Assembly: GCA_038209365.1 (NCBI GenBank)
Contig: JBBQXS010000016.1
Span: forward strand, 1-64,000
DNA length: 64,000 nucleotides
Origin: DASQHW01 sp038209365
Lineage (GTDB): Bacteria > Actinomycetota > Acidimicrobiia > IMCC26256 > PALSA-610
Direction of reading: 5' to 3'
Numbering within the stretch: the first letter of the stretch is position 1; each line of letters opens with the position of its first letter. Positions 25,425-33,324 of the stretch are shown one piece after another. The position numbers and the translations under genes are program-made. The notes beneath the pieces were generated by a model. That model was not told the origin of the DNA, made no database searches, and worked only from the letters and a program-made list of their open reading frames with translations.

Positions 25425-26165
25425 ATGGGCACATCGGCACTCGCCCTCATGCGCGCGTCGGGCAAGCACGCAACCTCCGGGCTCGGCGTACCGCTCGCGC
25501 TCGTGCTCCTCGTTCCGATGGAGGCGGGTATCCCGATCCCGATTCCCGCCGACCTCGTGATGCTGCTGATCGGCGAACGCGCGGCGGACGGCAGCTTCCC
25601 GCTGTGGGCCGCGATCATCGCCCTCGAGGTGGTGGCGGTCGTCGGCAGCGCGGCCTTGTTCTTGATCGCGCGCGGGCCCGGACACGCGCTGCTCGAGCGA
25701 GCCGGACCACGTATCGGGTTGACGCGCGAGCGTCTCGGCCGCGCAAGCACCCTCGTCGAGCGGCGCGGCACTGCCGCCCTGGCCATCGGGCGCGGGACGC
25801 CGGGGCTGCGCACGGTCACCTGTATCGCGGCCGGCGGCTCGGGTCTGCGCCTGCGGCGCGCGCTTCCCGCGCTCGCTCTCGGCGCCAGCGTGTTCCTCCA
25901 GCTCCACCTCGTGCTGGGCTATTTCCTCGGACCGGCCGCGCGGGACGTGCTGGAGAACGCGAAGGGCCCCGCGATAGCACTGTTCGGCGCGCTGTTGGTC
26001 GGCGCGGCGGTGTACTGGTTCGTGCGCCGAGGTCGTCACCGAGAAGGCGCGCAGTCGATGACGGAGGCCGCGTGCCCGTTGTGCCTCGCGCTCAACTGGG
26101 TCGTGGAACGGGAGCTGACCGATCGTCGAGCTTCCACTCCTCGCCCCGCTCGCGCAGGCGGTTGA
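25425..26165 (+). CDS. DedA/VTT-domain membrane protein
   Basis: A 246-residue membrane protein of the DedA (SNARE-associated/VTT) superfamily. It has the re-entrant-loop signature LVPMEAGIPIPIPADLVML (about 28-46) and the second motif RGTPGLRTVTCIAAGG (about 124-139) equivalent to the G-R-x-x-P-x-x-R element. DedA-family proteins flip or recycle polyprenyl phosphates and phospholipids, which fits the surrounding PAP2 and flippase-like genes. ATG 25425 is used. The C-terminal tail with ACPLCLALNWV is unusual. The last 74 bases overlap the convergent saccharopine-dehydrogenase-like gene, so the tail may be poorly constrained. Confidence 0.82.
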   Translation: MGTSALALMRASGKHATSGLGVPLALVLLVPMEAGIPIPIPADLVMLLIGERAADGSFPLWAAIIALEVVAVVGSAALFLIARGPGHALLERAGPRIGLTRERLGRASTLVERRGTAALAIGRGTPGLRTVTCIAAGGSGLRLRRALPALALGASVFLQLHLVLGYFLGPAARDVLENAKGPAIALFGALLVGAAVYWFVRRGRHREGAQSMTEAACPLCLALNWVVERELTDRRASTPRPARAGG

Positions 26166-27321
26166 GGAACGGCACCGCGTCGAAGGCTTCGGGTCCGAGC
26201 ACGCCCGCGCCCGACCACCCGCCGGTCGCAAGCAGCTCGAGCGCGACCGTCGCGTTGATCGCCGTTTGCCACACGACCGCCTGTGCGTGGTGGCGCGCCA
26301 TCGTCTCGGCGTTGTCGGCGACGTGGTACAGGTACACCTCGCGTGGTTGCCCGTCGATCCCGGTGCCGCGGACCCACGTGCCCGCGCACGTGCGACCATG
26401 CATGCTCTCGCCGAGCTGCGCAGGATCCGGGAGCACGGCGGCGACCAATTCGCGCGGTGACACCTCGACGCCGCGGACGCGTACCGGTGTCGTCGACGCA
26501 AGCCCGGTCGTCGCGAGCATGCGCAAGATCTCGATGAACTCCTCGCCGAGCCCGTACTTGAACGTGACGCGCCCGCAGTCGACGCGCCGCGGGATCAGCA
26601 CCACCTCTTCGTGCTCGACGTGCACGCAATCGACCGCGCCGATGCCTTCGGGGAAGACGAACCGTTCCGGCTCCGAGAACGGCGGCAACGTGAACCAGCC
26701 TCGAGCGCGCTCCCACACGAGCGGCGGATTGAGGCACTCCTCGATCGTCGTCCAGACCGAGAACGTCGGCGCGAAGTCGTAACCGTCGATCGTGAGGTCA
26801 CCGCCGTCACGTACGCCGATCTCGTCGATCGTCGTGAAGAGATGGTCGGCGGCGTAGCGGGCGAACACGTCGGAGAGGCCGGGATCGACGCCCATCCCGA
26901 CCAGGGCGAGCAGTCCTCGATCCTCCCATTCACCGTTCGCCGAGAGCTGTTCCTCGCCGAGCATTCGCCCCGGGACCTCGTGTGGGTGCTCGGGATGCGG
27001 CTCCGAGAGCGTCATCGCCATGTCGACGTAGTGGCATCCGGCCGCGAGCGCGGCCGAAAAGATGGGCGGGTTGAACCGTGGATCGCACGCATTGACGACG
27101 ACGTCGATGTGCTCCGCGGACGCCAACGCCTCGAGACCGGCTGCGTCCGACGCGTCGGCGACCCGGGCGACGAACCGACGGTCATCGAGGCCGGCGATGG
27201 CACGTGCGGCGCGCCCGCCATCGAGGTCCGAGACCACCACTCCCGCGAGCACGTCGGATTCGCCGGCCGCGGTGGTGATCGCGCTCCCGACTCCGCCCGC
27301 GCCGACCACCAACACGCGCAC
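26092..27321 (-). CDS. Saccharopine dehydrogenase-family oxidoreductase
   Basis: A 409-residue NAD(P)-dependent enzyme with an N-terminal Rossmann motif (VVGAGGVGSA, about 5-14) and the family-specific segments DVVVNACDPRFNPP, CHYVDMAMT and VGMGVDPGLSDVFARYA. It is closest in layout to saccharopine- or carboxynorspermidine-dehydrogenase-type proteins. It starts with GTG at 27321, 6 bases after the permease stop, and is the last gene of the polyamine ABC-transporter operon. This suggests reductive or oxidative handling of a polyamine- or lysine-derived amine, but the substrate is unproven. Its 3' end overlaps the DedA-like gene. Confidence 0.87.
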   Translation of the reverse strand: MRVLVVGAGGVGSAITTAAGESDVLAGVVVSDLDGGRAARAIAGLDDRRFVARVADASDAAGLEALASAEHIDVVVNACDPRFNPPIFSAALAAGCHYVDMAMTLSEPHPEHPHEVPGRMLGEEQLSANGEWEDRGLLALVGMGVDPGLSDVFARYAADHLFTTIDEIGVRDGGDLTIDGYDFAPTFSVWTTIEECLNPPLVWERARGWFTLPPFSEPERFVFPEGIGAVDCVHVEHEEVVLIPRRVDCGRVTFKYGLGEEFIEILRMLATTGLASTTPVRVRGVEVSPRELVAAVLPDPAQLGESMHGRTCAGTWVRGTGIDGQPREVYLYHVADNAETMARHHAQAVVWQTAINATVALELLATGGWSGAGVLGPEAFDAVPFLNRLRERGEEWKLDDRSAPVPRPS

Positions 27322-27327
27322 CGCGGA

Positions 27328-28158
27328 TCAGCCGAGCGCGGTTGCGTCGATGCCACCGCGGCCGCGTTTCGCGGCGCGGGCGCTGAATGCCGCGCCGATC
27401 CCGAGCGCAATGAGCGAGAACGCCAGCACGAAGCTCGAGAGCGCGTTGATGCGTGGTGAGACACCGACGCGAAGCTGCCCGAAGATGTACAGCGGCAGCG
27501 TGTTGGCGCCCGGTCCCGCCGTGAAGAACGTGATCACGACGTCGTCGAGCGAGATCATGAACGCCAGCATCGCCCCGGCCGCGATGCCGGGTGCCGCGAG
27601 CGGAAGCACGACGCGCAGGAAGCTCTGCACAGGCGTCGCGCCGAGATCGGCGGCGGCTTCGACGAGTCGGTTGTCGAACGACGAGAGCCGCGCCTTCACG
27701 ACCACGACGACGAACGCGATGCAGAACGTGATGTGCGAGAGGATCACCGTACGCAGCCCGAGCTTCATGTGTGCGAACTGCACGAAGAACGCCAGAAGCG
27801 CGATGCCCAGCACGACCTCAGGGATCACCAGCGAGATGAACACCAATGTCGAATACGCCGAGCGGCCCCGGAACTGGAACCGAGTGAGCGCGAACGCGGC
27901 GAGGGTGCCCAGCAGCGTGGCGACCAACGTCGCAACGATCGCGACCTTGAGCGTCGTGCGGAACGCCCGCAAGGCGTCTTCGTTGTGGATGAGATCGTCG
28001 TACCACTTCGTCGAGAACTTGGTGAAGGTCGTGCCGCTGCGCGCCTCGTTGAAGCTGAACACGACGAGCACGATGATCGGCGCGAACAAGAACGCGTACA
28101 CGAGCAGCGCGTGCAGCTTCAGGTAGCGCGGTCGCAGCGCGCTCTTGCTGCGGCTCAC
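27328..28158 (-). CDS. potC: Spermidine/putrescine ABC transporter permease (PotC-like)
   Basis: A 276-residue inner-membrane permease with about six helices and the EAA-loop motif (EAAADLGATPVQSFLRVVLP, about 168-187) that contacts the ATPase. Sequence and gene order match PotC of polyamine or PotFGHI-type importers. It starts with GTG overlapping the potB-like stop (GTGA). It works as a heterodimer with the upstream permease to pass polyamines such as putrescine or spermidine into the cytoplasm. Confidence 0.92.
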   Translation of the reverse strand: MSRSKSALRPRYLKLHALLVYAFLFAPIIVLVVFSFNEARSGTTFTKFSTKWYDDLIHNEDALRAFRTTLKVAIVATLVATLLGTLAAFALTRFQFRGRSAYSTLVFISLVIPEVVLGIALLAFFVQFAHMKLGLRTVILSHITFCIAFVVVVVKARLSSFDNRLVEAAADLGATPVQSFLRVVLPLAAPGIAAGAMLAFMISLDDVVITFFTAGPGANTLPLYIFGQLRVGVSPRINALSSFVLAFSLIALGIGAAFSARAAKRGRGGIDATALG

Positions 28159-29072
28159 AGCGCGTCCTCGCCGACACGTCGCAAGTAGACGTAGACCCCG
28201 ATCAGGATGAAGGCCATCAGGACCACGGCCATCGCCGAACCGAGTGGCCAGTTCTGCCCGCTGCCGAACTGGTCCTGGATCGTGTTGCCGAACATCTGCG
28301 TCTTTACGCCACCGAGGAGCTCGGGCGTGACGAAGTCACCGGTCGCGGGGATGAACACGAGCAGGGTGCCGGCGACGAGCCCCGGCGCGACCGTGGGCAC
28401 GATCACACGGAAGAACGTCGACACCTTGCCGTGCCCGAGGTCGTAGCTCGCCTCGACGAGCGACGGATCCATGCGTTCGATCGATGCGTACAGCGGCAGC
28501 ACCATGAACGGCAGGAATCCGTACGTGAGCCCGAGGATGACGGCGAACGACGTGTTGAGGAACACGTGGTGGTTCCCGAGGTGCAGCGCGCCGAGCGTGT
28601 CGTTCAGCAGTCCGTCTCGTTGGAGGATGAACTGCCAGGCATACATGCGTATGAGATAGCTCGTCAGAAACGGGATGATCACCAGCACGAGAAAGATGTT
28701 GCGTAAGCGCCCGGTGAACCGGGCGATCCAGTACGCGAGCGGAAAGCCCAGCGCGACGCACGCGATCGTCGTGGCGGCGGAGTAGTAGATCGAGCGTAGG
28801 AAGATCCGCAGGAAGCGACTCCCGAGCGCGTCCTGGTAGTTGTGCCACTGGAGGTTGCTCCAGCTGAATCGGACGGGCTTGATGATGCCGCGACGCGCCA
28901 GGCTGTACTGGATCACGATGAGCATCGGGATGACCAACAGCGCGAGGAACCACACCGCGGTCGGCAGGAGCAACAAGTTGGCCTTCAGCCATTCCGGCAA
29001 CGTGCGTCGGGCGCGAGGTGGCTCCTCGACCGGCTCAGGTGCAGGAGGCGCGTCCGCCAGCGTTCTGCTCAA
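28155..29072 (-). CDS. potB: Spermidine/putrescine ABC transporter permease (PotB-like)
   Basis: A 305-residue permease with a Pro/Arg-rich cytoplasmic N-terminus, about six helices and an EAA-loop (VEASYDLGHGKVSTFFRVIV, about 202-221). It is PotB-like by position and sequence. The start is a rare TTG at 29072 overlapping the binding-protein stop (TTGA), which supports it despite the unusual codon. It overlaps the potC-like gene by 4 bases. Together these overlaps show that all transporter subunits are made from one mRNA. Confidence 0.92.
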   Translation of the reverse strand: MSRTLADAPPAPEPVEEPPRARRTLPEWLKANLLLLPTAVWFLALLVIPMLIVIQYSLARRGIIKPVRFSWSNLQWHNYQDALGSRFLRIFLRSIYYSAATTIACVALGFPLAYWIARFTGRLRNIFLVLVIIPFLTSYLIRMYAWQFILQRDGLLNDTLGALHLGNHHVFLNTSFAVILGLTYGFLPFMVLPLYASIERMDPSLVEASYDLGHGKVSTFFRVIVPTVAPGLVAGTLLVFIPATGDFVTPELLGGVKTQMFGNTIQDQFGSGQNWPLGSAMAVVLMAFILIGVYVYLRRVGEDAL

Positions 29073-30217
29073 GCAGTCTTCACCTCGGTCCAGCGGTCCG
29101 CGTACTTGATCTCGTCCTCGCCGAGGTCCTTGGCGAAGGGGAGCTTGGCGAGCTCGTCGGGCGGTGGATAGATCAGCGGGTCGCCGGTGATCGACTTCAA
29201 GATGAACGGCTCGGCCGCTTTGTTCGGGCTGCCGTAGTTGATGAAGTTCGTGAGCGCCGCCCCGACCTTGGGCTCGAGGATGTAGTTCATGAACTCGTGC
29301 GCGTTCCCCGGATGCGGCGCGTCCTTGGGTATTGCCATCGCGTCCGTCCAGGAGTTCGCGCCCGACTTCGGGATCACGTACTCGAGCTTCTTGTTGACGG
29401 CCTGGGCCTGGAACACGTCACCCGAGTACGCGTGGCAAAGGATCAGCTCACCGCCCTTCAGCGGGTCCTGATAGTCGGACGTGATCGACTTCACCTTCTT
29501 CTTCAGGTCGATGAGGTAGGCCTTCGCGTCGTCGAGGTCGCCGTCGTCGAGCGTGTTCGGGTCACGACCGAGCGAGAACAATGCCAGGGCGAACGCGTCG
29601 CGCGCCTCGTCGAGGAACGAGCTCTTGCCCTTGACGGAGGGAAGATCGAACGCGTTCCAGTCAGTCACCTCGCCGTCGATCTTGGTCGGGTCGAAGCCGA
29701 TGCCGGTCGTGCCCCACTGCCACGAGATCGAGTACTCGTTTCCCGGGTCGAATTCCGCGTTCCGGAAACGTTCGTCGAGGTTCGTGACGTTCGGAATCTT
29801 CGCGAGATCGAGCTTTTGCAGGATGCCGGCCCGCTTCATCTTCACGAGCGTGCTGTCGGTGGGCACGATGATGTCGTAGCCCGTGCCCCCCGTACGCATC
29901 TTCGCGAAGAGCTCGTCGTTGGAGGCGTAGTTGTCGTAGGTGACCTTGATGCCCGTCCGCTTCTGGAAGTTGGGAATCGTCTTGTCGTCGATGTACTCGG
30001 TCCAGTTGTAGAAATTCAGCTGCTTGGGCTCGGGGGCGGTGGTGGTGGCCGGACCGCTGCTCGCGGGCTTGTTGCTGTCACCGCCGCATGCCGCCGCGGC
30101 GAAGCCTGCGGCGGCGGCGAAGCCCATCGTCTTCATGAACGTGCGACGGTTCCAGCGCGGCGAATTGACGTCCCACAGGAACGCCATCGACACGCGATCG
30201 GGATCGGGACCGGTCAT
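29069..30217 (-). CDS. potD: Polyamine ABC transporter substrate-binding lipoprotein (PotD-like, Tat-type signal)
   Basis: A 382-residue exported binding protein. The N-terminus carries a twin-arginine-like motif (NRRTFMK, about 23-29) and then a lipobox (AAAAC, about 39-43), so it is likely a Tat-exported lipoprotein. The mature part has the PotD/PotF hallmarks LNFYNWTEYIDDKTI and YDIIVPTDST and the later WTDAMAIPKDAPHPGNAHEF. It captures putrescine or spermidine for the two permeases. The ATG at 30217 overlaps the ATPase stop (ATGA), which fixes this start. An upstream extension of the frame lies inside the ATPase gene. Confidence 0.93.
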   Translation of the reverse strand: MTGPDPDRVSMAFLWDVNSPRWNRRTFMKTMGFAAAAGFAAAACGGDSNKPASSGPATTTAPEPKQLNFYNWTEYIDDKTIPNFQKRTGIKVTYDNYASNDELFAKMRTGGTGYDIIVPTDSTLVKMKRAGILQKLDLAKIPNVTNLDERFRNAEFDPGNEYSISWQWGTTGIGFDPTKIDGEVTDWNAFDLPSVKGKSSFLDEARDAFALALFSLGRDPNTLDDGDLDDAKAYLIDLKKKVKSITSDYQDPLKGGELILCHAYSGDVFQAQAVNKKLEYVIPKSGANSWTDAMAIPKDAPHPGNAHEFMNYILEPKVGAALTNFINYGSPNKAAEPFILKSITGDPLIYPPPDELAKLPFAKDLGEDEIKYADRWTEVKTA

Positions 30218-31407
30218 ACCTTCAGCTCCTTCTCGTTGTCTTCTGTGTCCTGTGTCCCCGCGTGCCGCGTCGCGGCGCGATCGGTGTCGAGACTGGGTTC
30301 GTCGGCGAACACGACATTGAATTCGGGATTCCACACCAGCCGGGCGCGGGTACCGGGCACGCCCGCGTCACTGACGCGCTCGCTGTTCTGACGGAACGCG
30401 ACGAGCGTCGAGCCGTCGTCGGTGCGGACGACGAGTTGAGTCGACACGCCTTGGTAGACGACGTCGACGACGGTCCCCGCCGCGCTGCACAGCCCGTCGG
30501 CGACGGGCGCGTCGATCGCCACCACGCGCAGCTTCTCGGGCCGGACGGTGAATGCGAGCCGATCTCCGTTGCGGAGGGCGCGTTCCGGTGGCGGCGTCAC
30601 GAGCATGCGGTCGCCTGGAGGAGCCGATACCTCGAGCCAGTCACCGTTGCGTCCGGTCACTTCGGTTTCGACGATGTTGGAGGTACCGATGAAGCCGGCC
30701 ACGAAGCGGGTCGCGGGTCGCTCGTAGATGTCCTCCGGGTAGCCGATCTGCTCGACGTGACCGAACGACATCACCGCGAGGCGGTCGCTCATCACGAGAG
30801 CTTCTTCTTGGTCGTGGGTGACGTAGATGAACGTCACGCCGACCTCGCGCTGGATACGCATGAGCTCGAGTTGCATCTGCTTGCGCAACTTGAGGTCGAG
30901 CGCGCCGAGCGGCTCGTCCAGCAGGAGCACCGCAGGCTGGTTGACGAGCGCGCGCGCCAGCGCGACACGCTGCTGCTGACCGCCCGAGAGCTGCTGCGGC
31001 CGGCGGTCGTCGTATCCCTCGAGCTGCACGAGGCGGAGATACCGCTGCACCCGGTCGCGGACCTCGTGCTTCGGCACCTTCTTGCGGCGGAGACCGAACG
31101 CGACGTTGTCGAACACCGTGAGGTGCGGGAAGAGCGCGTACGACTGGAACACCGTGTTGACATTGCGCTTGTAGGGCGGCACGCCGACGATGTCGCGACC
31201 GGTGAGCATCACCTGCCCGGATTCGGGTTCCTCGAAGCCGGCGATCATCCGCAACGACGTGGTCTTGCCGCAACCGGATGGGCCGAGCAGCGAGAAGAAC
31301 TCGCCGCGGGCGACCTCGATCGTCACATTGTCGACGGCGACGATGTTGTTGAACCGCTTGGTCACACCGTAGAGGCCGACCTCGACCGGCGCGTTGTGTT
31401 CGGTCAT
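30214..31407 (-). CDS. potA: Polyamine ABC transporter ATP-binding protein (PotA-like)
   Basis: A 397-residue ABC ATPase that powers polyamine import. It has a Walker A (GPSGCGKTTS, about 42-51), Q-loop (VFQSYALFPH), signature LSGGQQQR (about 140-147), Walker B LLLDEPLGALD and the switch His in YVTHDQEEA. A C-terminal TOBE regulatory domain spans about 285-360. The last 25 residues are an acidic/basic tail without homology. It is the first gene of the operon (potA-D-B-C and the saccharopine-dehydrogenase-like gene), starting at ATG 31407. Only 45 bases separate it from the upstream transaminase gene, so both could be co-expressed. Confidence 0.93.
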   Translation of the reverse strand: MTEHNAPVEVGLYGVTKRFNNIVAVDNVTIEVARGEFFSLLGPSGCGKTTSLRMIAGFEEPESGQVMLTGRDIVGVPPYKRNVNTVFQSYALFPHLTVFDNVAFGLRRKKVPKHEVRDRVQRYLRLVQLEGYDDRRPQQLSGGQQQRVALARALVNQPAVLLLDEPLGALDLKLRKQMQLELMRIQREVGVTFIYVTHDQEEALVMSDRLAVMSFGHVEQIGYPEDIYERPATRFVAGFIGTSNIVETEVTGRNGDWLEVSAPPGDRMLVTPPPERALRNGDRLAFTVRPEKLRVVAIDAPVADGLCSAAGTVVDVVYQGVSTQLVVRTDDGSTLVAFRQNSERVSDAGVPGTRARLVWNPEFNVVFADEPSLDTDRAATRHAGTQDTEDNEKELKV

Positions 31408-31452
31408 CGCGTGGCCCCTGTCGGGCGTGTTTGAGGGCGCGTTTTCCGCACC

Positions 31453-32778
31453 CTACACACGCCTCCAGGCATCGGTCAGCACACCTCGGAGCACTTGCTC
31501 GATGTAATCGAACTCCGATTGGCCGACGATCAACGGCGGCGCGAGCTGCACGACGGGCTCGCCGCGGTCATCCGTCCGACAGATCAGCCCCGCGTCGTAC
31601 AACGCGGGTGAGATGAAGCCGCGCAACAATCGCTCGGCCTCGTCGTGGTCGAACGTCGCACGAGTGGCTTTGTCCTTCACCAATTCGATGCCGTAGAAAT
31701 ATCCGTCGCCGCGCACGTCCCCGACGATCGGAAGGTCGTGCAGCCGTTCCAGGGTCGCGCGGAACGCGTCCTCGTTCGCGCGCACATGTTGGAGGAGACC
31801 TTCGCGTTCGATGAGGTCGAGGTTCGCGAGCGCGACCGCGCAGCTCACCGGGTGGCCGCCGAACGTGATGCCGTGCAGGAACGTGTGGGTGTCTTGCAGG
31901 AACGGCTCCACGAGGTACGGCCGCGCGATCATGCCGCCGACCGGGGAGTACCCCGAGGTCATGCCTTTCGCCATCGTGATGATGTCGGGCAGATAGTCGT
32001 AGCGCTCGGAGCCGAACCAATGGCCGAGGCGGCCGAAGGCGCAGATCACCTCGTCGGACACGAGCAACACGCCGTACTGGTCGCAGATCTCGCGCACCCG
32101 TTGGAAGTAGCCCGGCGGCGGCGGGAAGCAGCCGCCCGAGTTCTGCACCGGTTCGAGGAACACCGCCGCGACGGTCTCCGGTCCCTCCATCTCGATCGCC
32201 AGCGCGATCGCCTCGGCGGGGTCGATGGGCGGCGGGCGGTACGGATTGGTGTTCGGCACTTTGACCGCGCCCGGCACGAGCGGCTCGAACGGCGCCTTGA
32301 TCGCGGGAACGCCCGTCAGCGACAGCGCGCCCATCGTGGTGCCGTGATATGCGATGTACCGGCTCAGCACCTTGTACCGGCGCGGCTGACCGGTCGTCTG
32401 GAAGTACTGCCGGGCGAGCTTCCACGCCGACTCGACGGCCTCGCTGCCGCCCGTCGTGAAGAACACGCGCTCGAGGTCGCCGGGCGCGAGGTCGGCGAGC
32501 CGTTCCGCCAGCTCGATTGCGCGCGGGTGCGCGTAGCTCCACACGGGGAAGTACGCGAGCTCACTCGCCTGCTTGGTCATGGCCTCGACGAGCTCGGTGC
32601 GTCCGTGTCCGACTTGCGAGACGAACAGGCCCGCGAGCCCGTCGAGATACCGCTTGCCGCGGTCGTCGTAGACCCACGCGCCCTCGCCGCGCACGATGAC
32701 CGGGACGTCGTGGTCGCCGGACATGCGCGTGAAGTGCATCCAGAGATGGCGGCGTGCGGTGTCGGAAAGAGTGCCCAT
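31453..32778 (-). CDS. Class III omega-aminotransferase (putrescine/polyamine transaminase-like)
   Basis: A 441-residue PLP enzyme of the omega-amino-acid:pyruvate/putrescine transaminase group. Motifs include the cofactor pocket TTGGSEAVESAWKLA, YHGTTMGALSLTG, the Asp of LLVSDEVICAFGRLG and the PLP-Lys in MAKGMTSGYSPVGG. Given the adjacent polyamine importer, Lrp regulator and aldehyde dehydrogenase, it probably converts putrescine (or a mono-acyl or glutamyl form) to 4-aminobutyraldehyde using pyruvate. The ATG at 32778 shares its first A with the regulator's stop (TGATG), so regulator and enzyme are translationally coupled. Confidence 0.9.
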   Translation of the reverse strand: MGTLSDTARRHLWMHFTRMSGDHDVPVIVRGEGAWVYDDRGKRYLDGLAGLFVSQVGHGRTELVEAMTKQASELAYFPVWSYAHPRAIELAERLADLAPGDLERVFFTTGGSEAVESAWKLARQYFQTTGQPRRYKVLSRYIAYHGTTMGALSLTGVPAIKAPFEPLVPGAVKVPNTNPYRPPPIDPAEAIALAIEMEGPETVAAVFLEPVQNSGGCFPPPPGYFQRVREICDQYGVLLVSDEVICAFGRLGHWFGSERYDYLPDIITMAKGMTSGYSPVGGMIARPYLVEPFLQDTHTFLHGITFGGHPVSCAVALANLDLIEREGLLQHVRANEDAFRATLERLHDLPIVGDVRGDGYFYGIELVKDKATRATFDHDEAERLLRGFISPALYDAGLICRTDDRGEPVVQLAPPLIVGQSEFDYIEQVLRGVLTDAWRRV

Positions 32779-33287
32779 CACGTTCCCCAGGTATAGGTCT
32801 GCTTCTCGAGCCGGAGGTACACGAACGTGTCGGTCGAGCGGACGCCGGGGATCGCCCGGATCTGGCCGTTGATCACGTCGAGGAGGTGCTCGTCGTCCCG
32901 CGCGGTGAGCTCGACGAGAAGGTCGTACGCGCCCGAGCAGATCACGACGTACTCGATCTCGTTGCTCGCGGCGAGCTTGGCTGCGAGCTCGCGCACGTCG
33001 CCGTCGACGCGGATGCCGATCATCGCTTGGCGGTGCAGTCCGACGCGCAGCGGGTCGGTGACCGCGACGATCTGCATGACGCCCGCGTCGAGGAGCCGTT
33101 GCACGCGCTGGCGCACGGCCGCTTCGGACAGCCCGACGGTCTTGGCGATCGTCGTGAACGGTCGCCGGCCGTCGATCTGGAGCTCGTGGATGATGCCGAG
33201 CGACACCTCGTCGAGCAGCGGTTGGTTGCGAATATCGTGGTCGGAAGACGCTTCGACAACGATCTGACGGCCCTGGCGGCGGTCCAC
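32778..33287 (-). CDS. Lrp/AsnC-family transcriptional regulator
   Basis: A 169-residue regulator with an N-terminal winged helix-turn-helix (TTIAKTVGLSEAAVRQRVQRL, about 45-65) and a C-terminal RAM ligand-binding domain. Lrp-type regulators sense amino acids or related amines and form octamers. It is cotranscribed with the transaminase and divergent from the aldehyde dehydrogenase with only 37 bases between starts, so it can bind one site and control both directions. GTG 33287 is the first start. The first about 20 residues lie before the usual domain edge, and a downstream start is possible. Confidence 0.9.
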   Translation of the reverse strand: MDRRQGRQIVVEASSDHDIRNQPLLDEVSLGIIHELQIDGRRPFTTIAKTVGLSEAAVRQRVQRLLDAGVMQIVAVTDPLRVGLHRQAMIGIRVDGDVRELAAKLAASNEIEYVVICSGAYDLLVELTARDDEHLLDVINGQIRAIPGVRSTDTFVYLRLEKQTYTWGT

Positions 33288-33324
33288 CTGCGAATACTAG
33301 GGTCGCAGTGACAGGAGGTGCCAG

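Noticed and set aside
13475..26165. Complete MprF (aminoacyl-phosphatidylglycerol synthase)
   Set aside because: Both UPF0104-type proteins lack the aminoacyl-transferase domain, so only a flippase-like role can be inferred.
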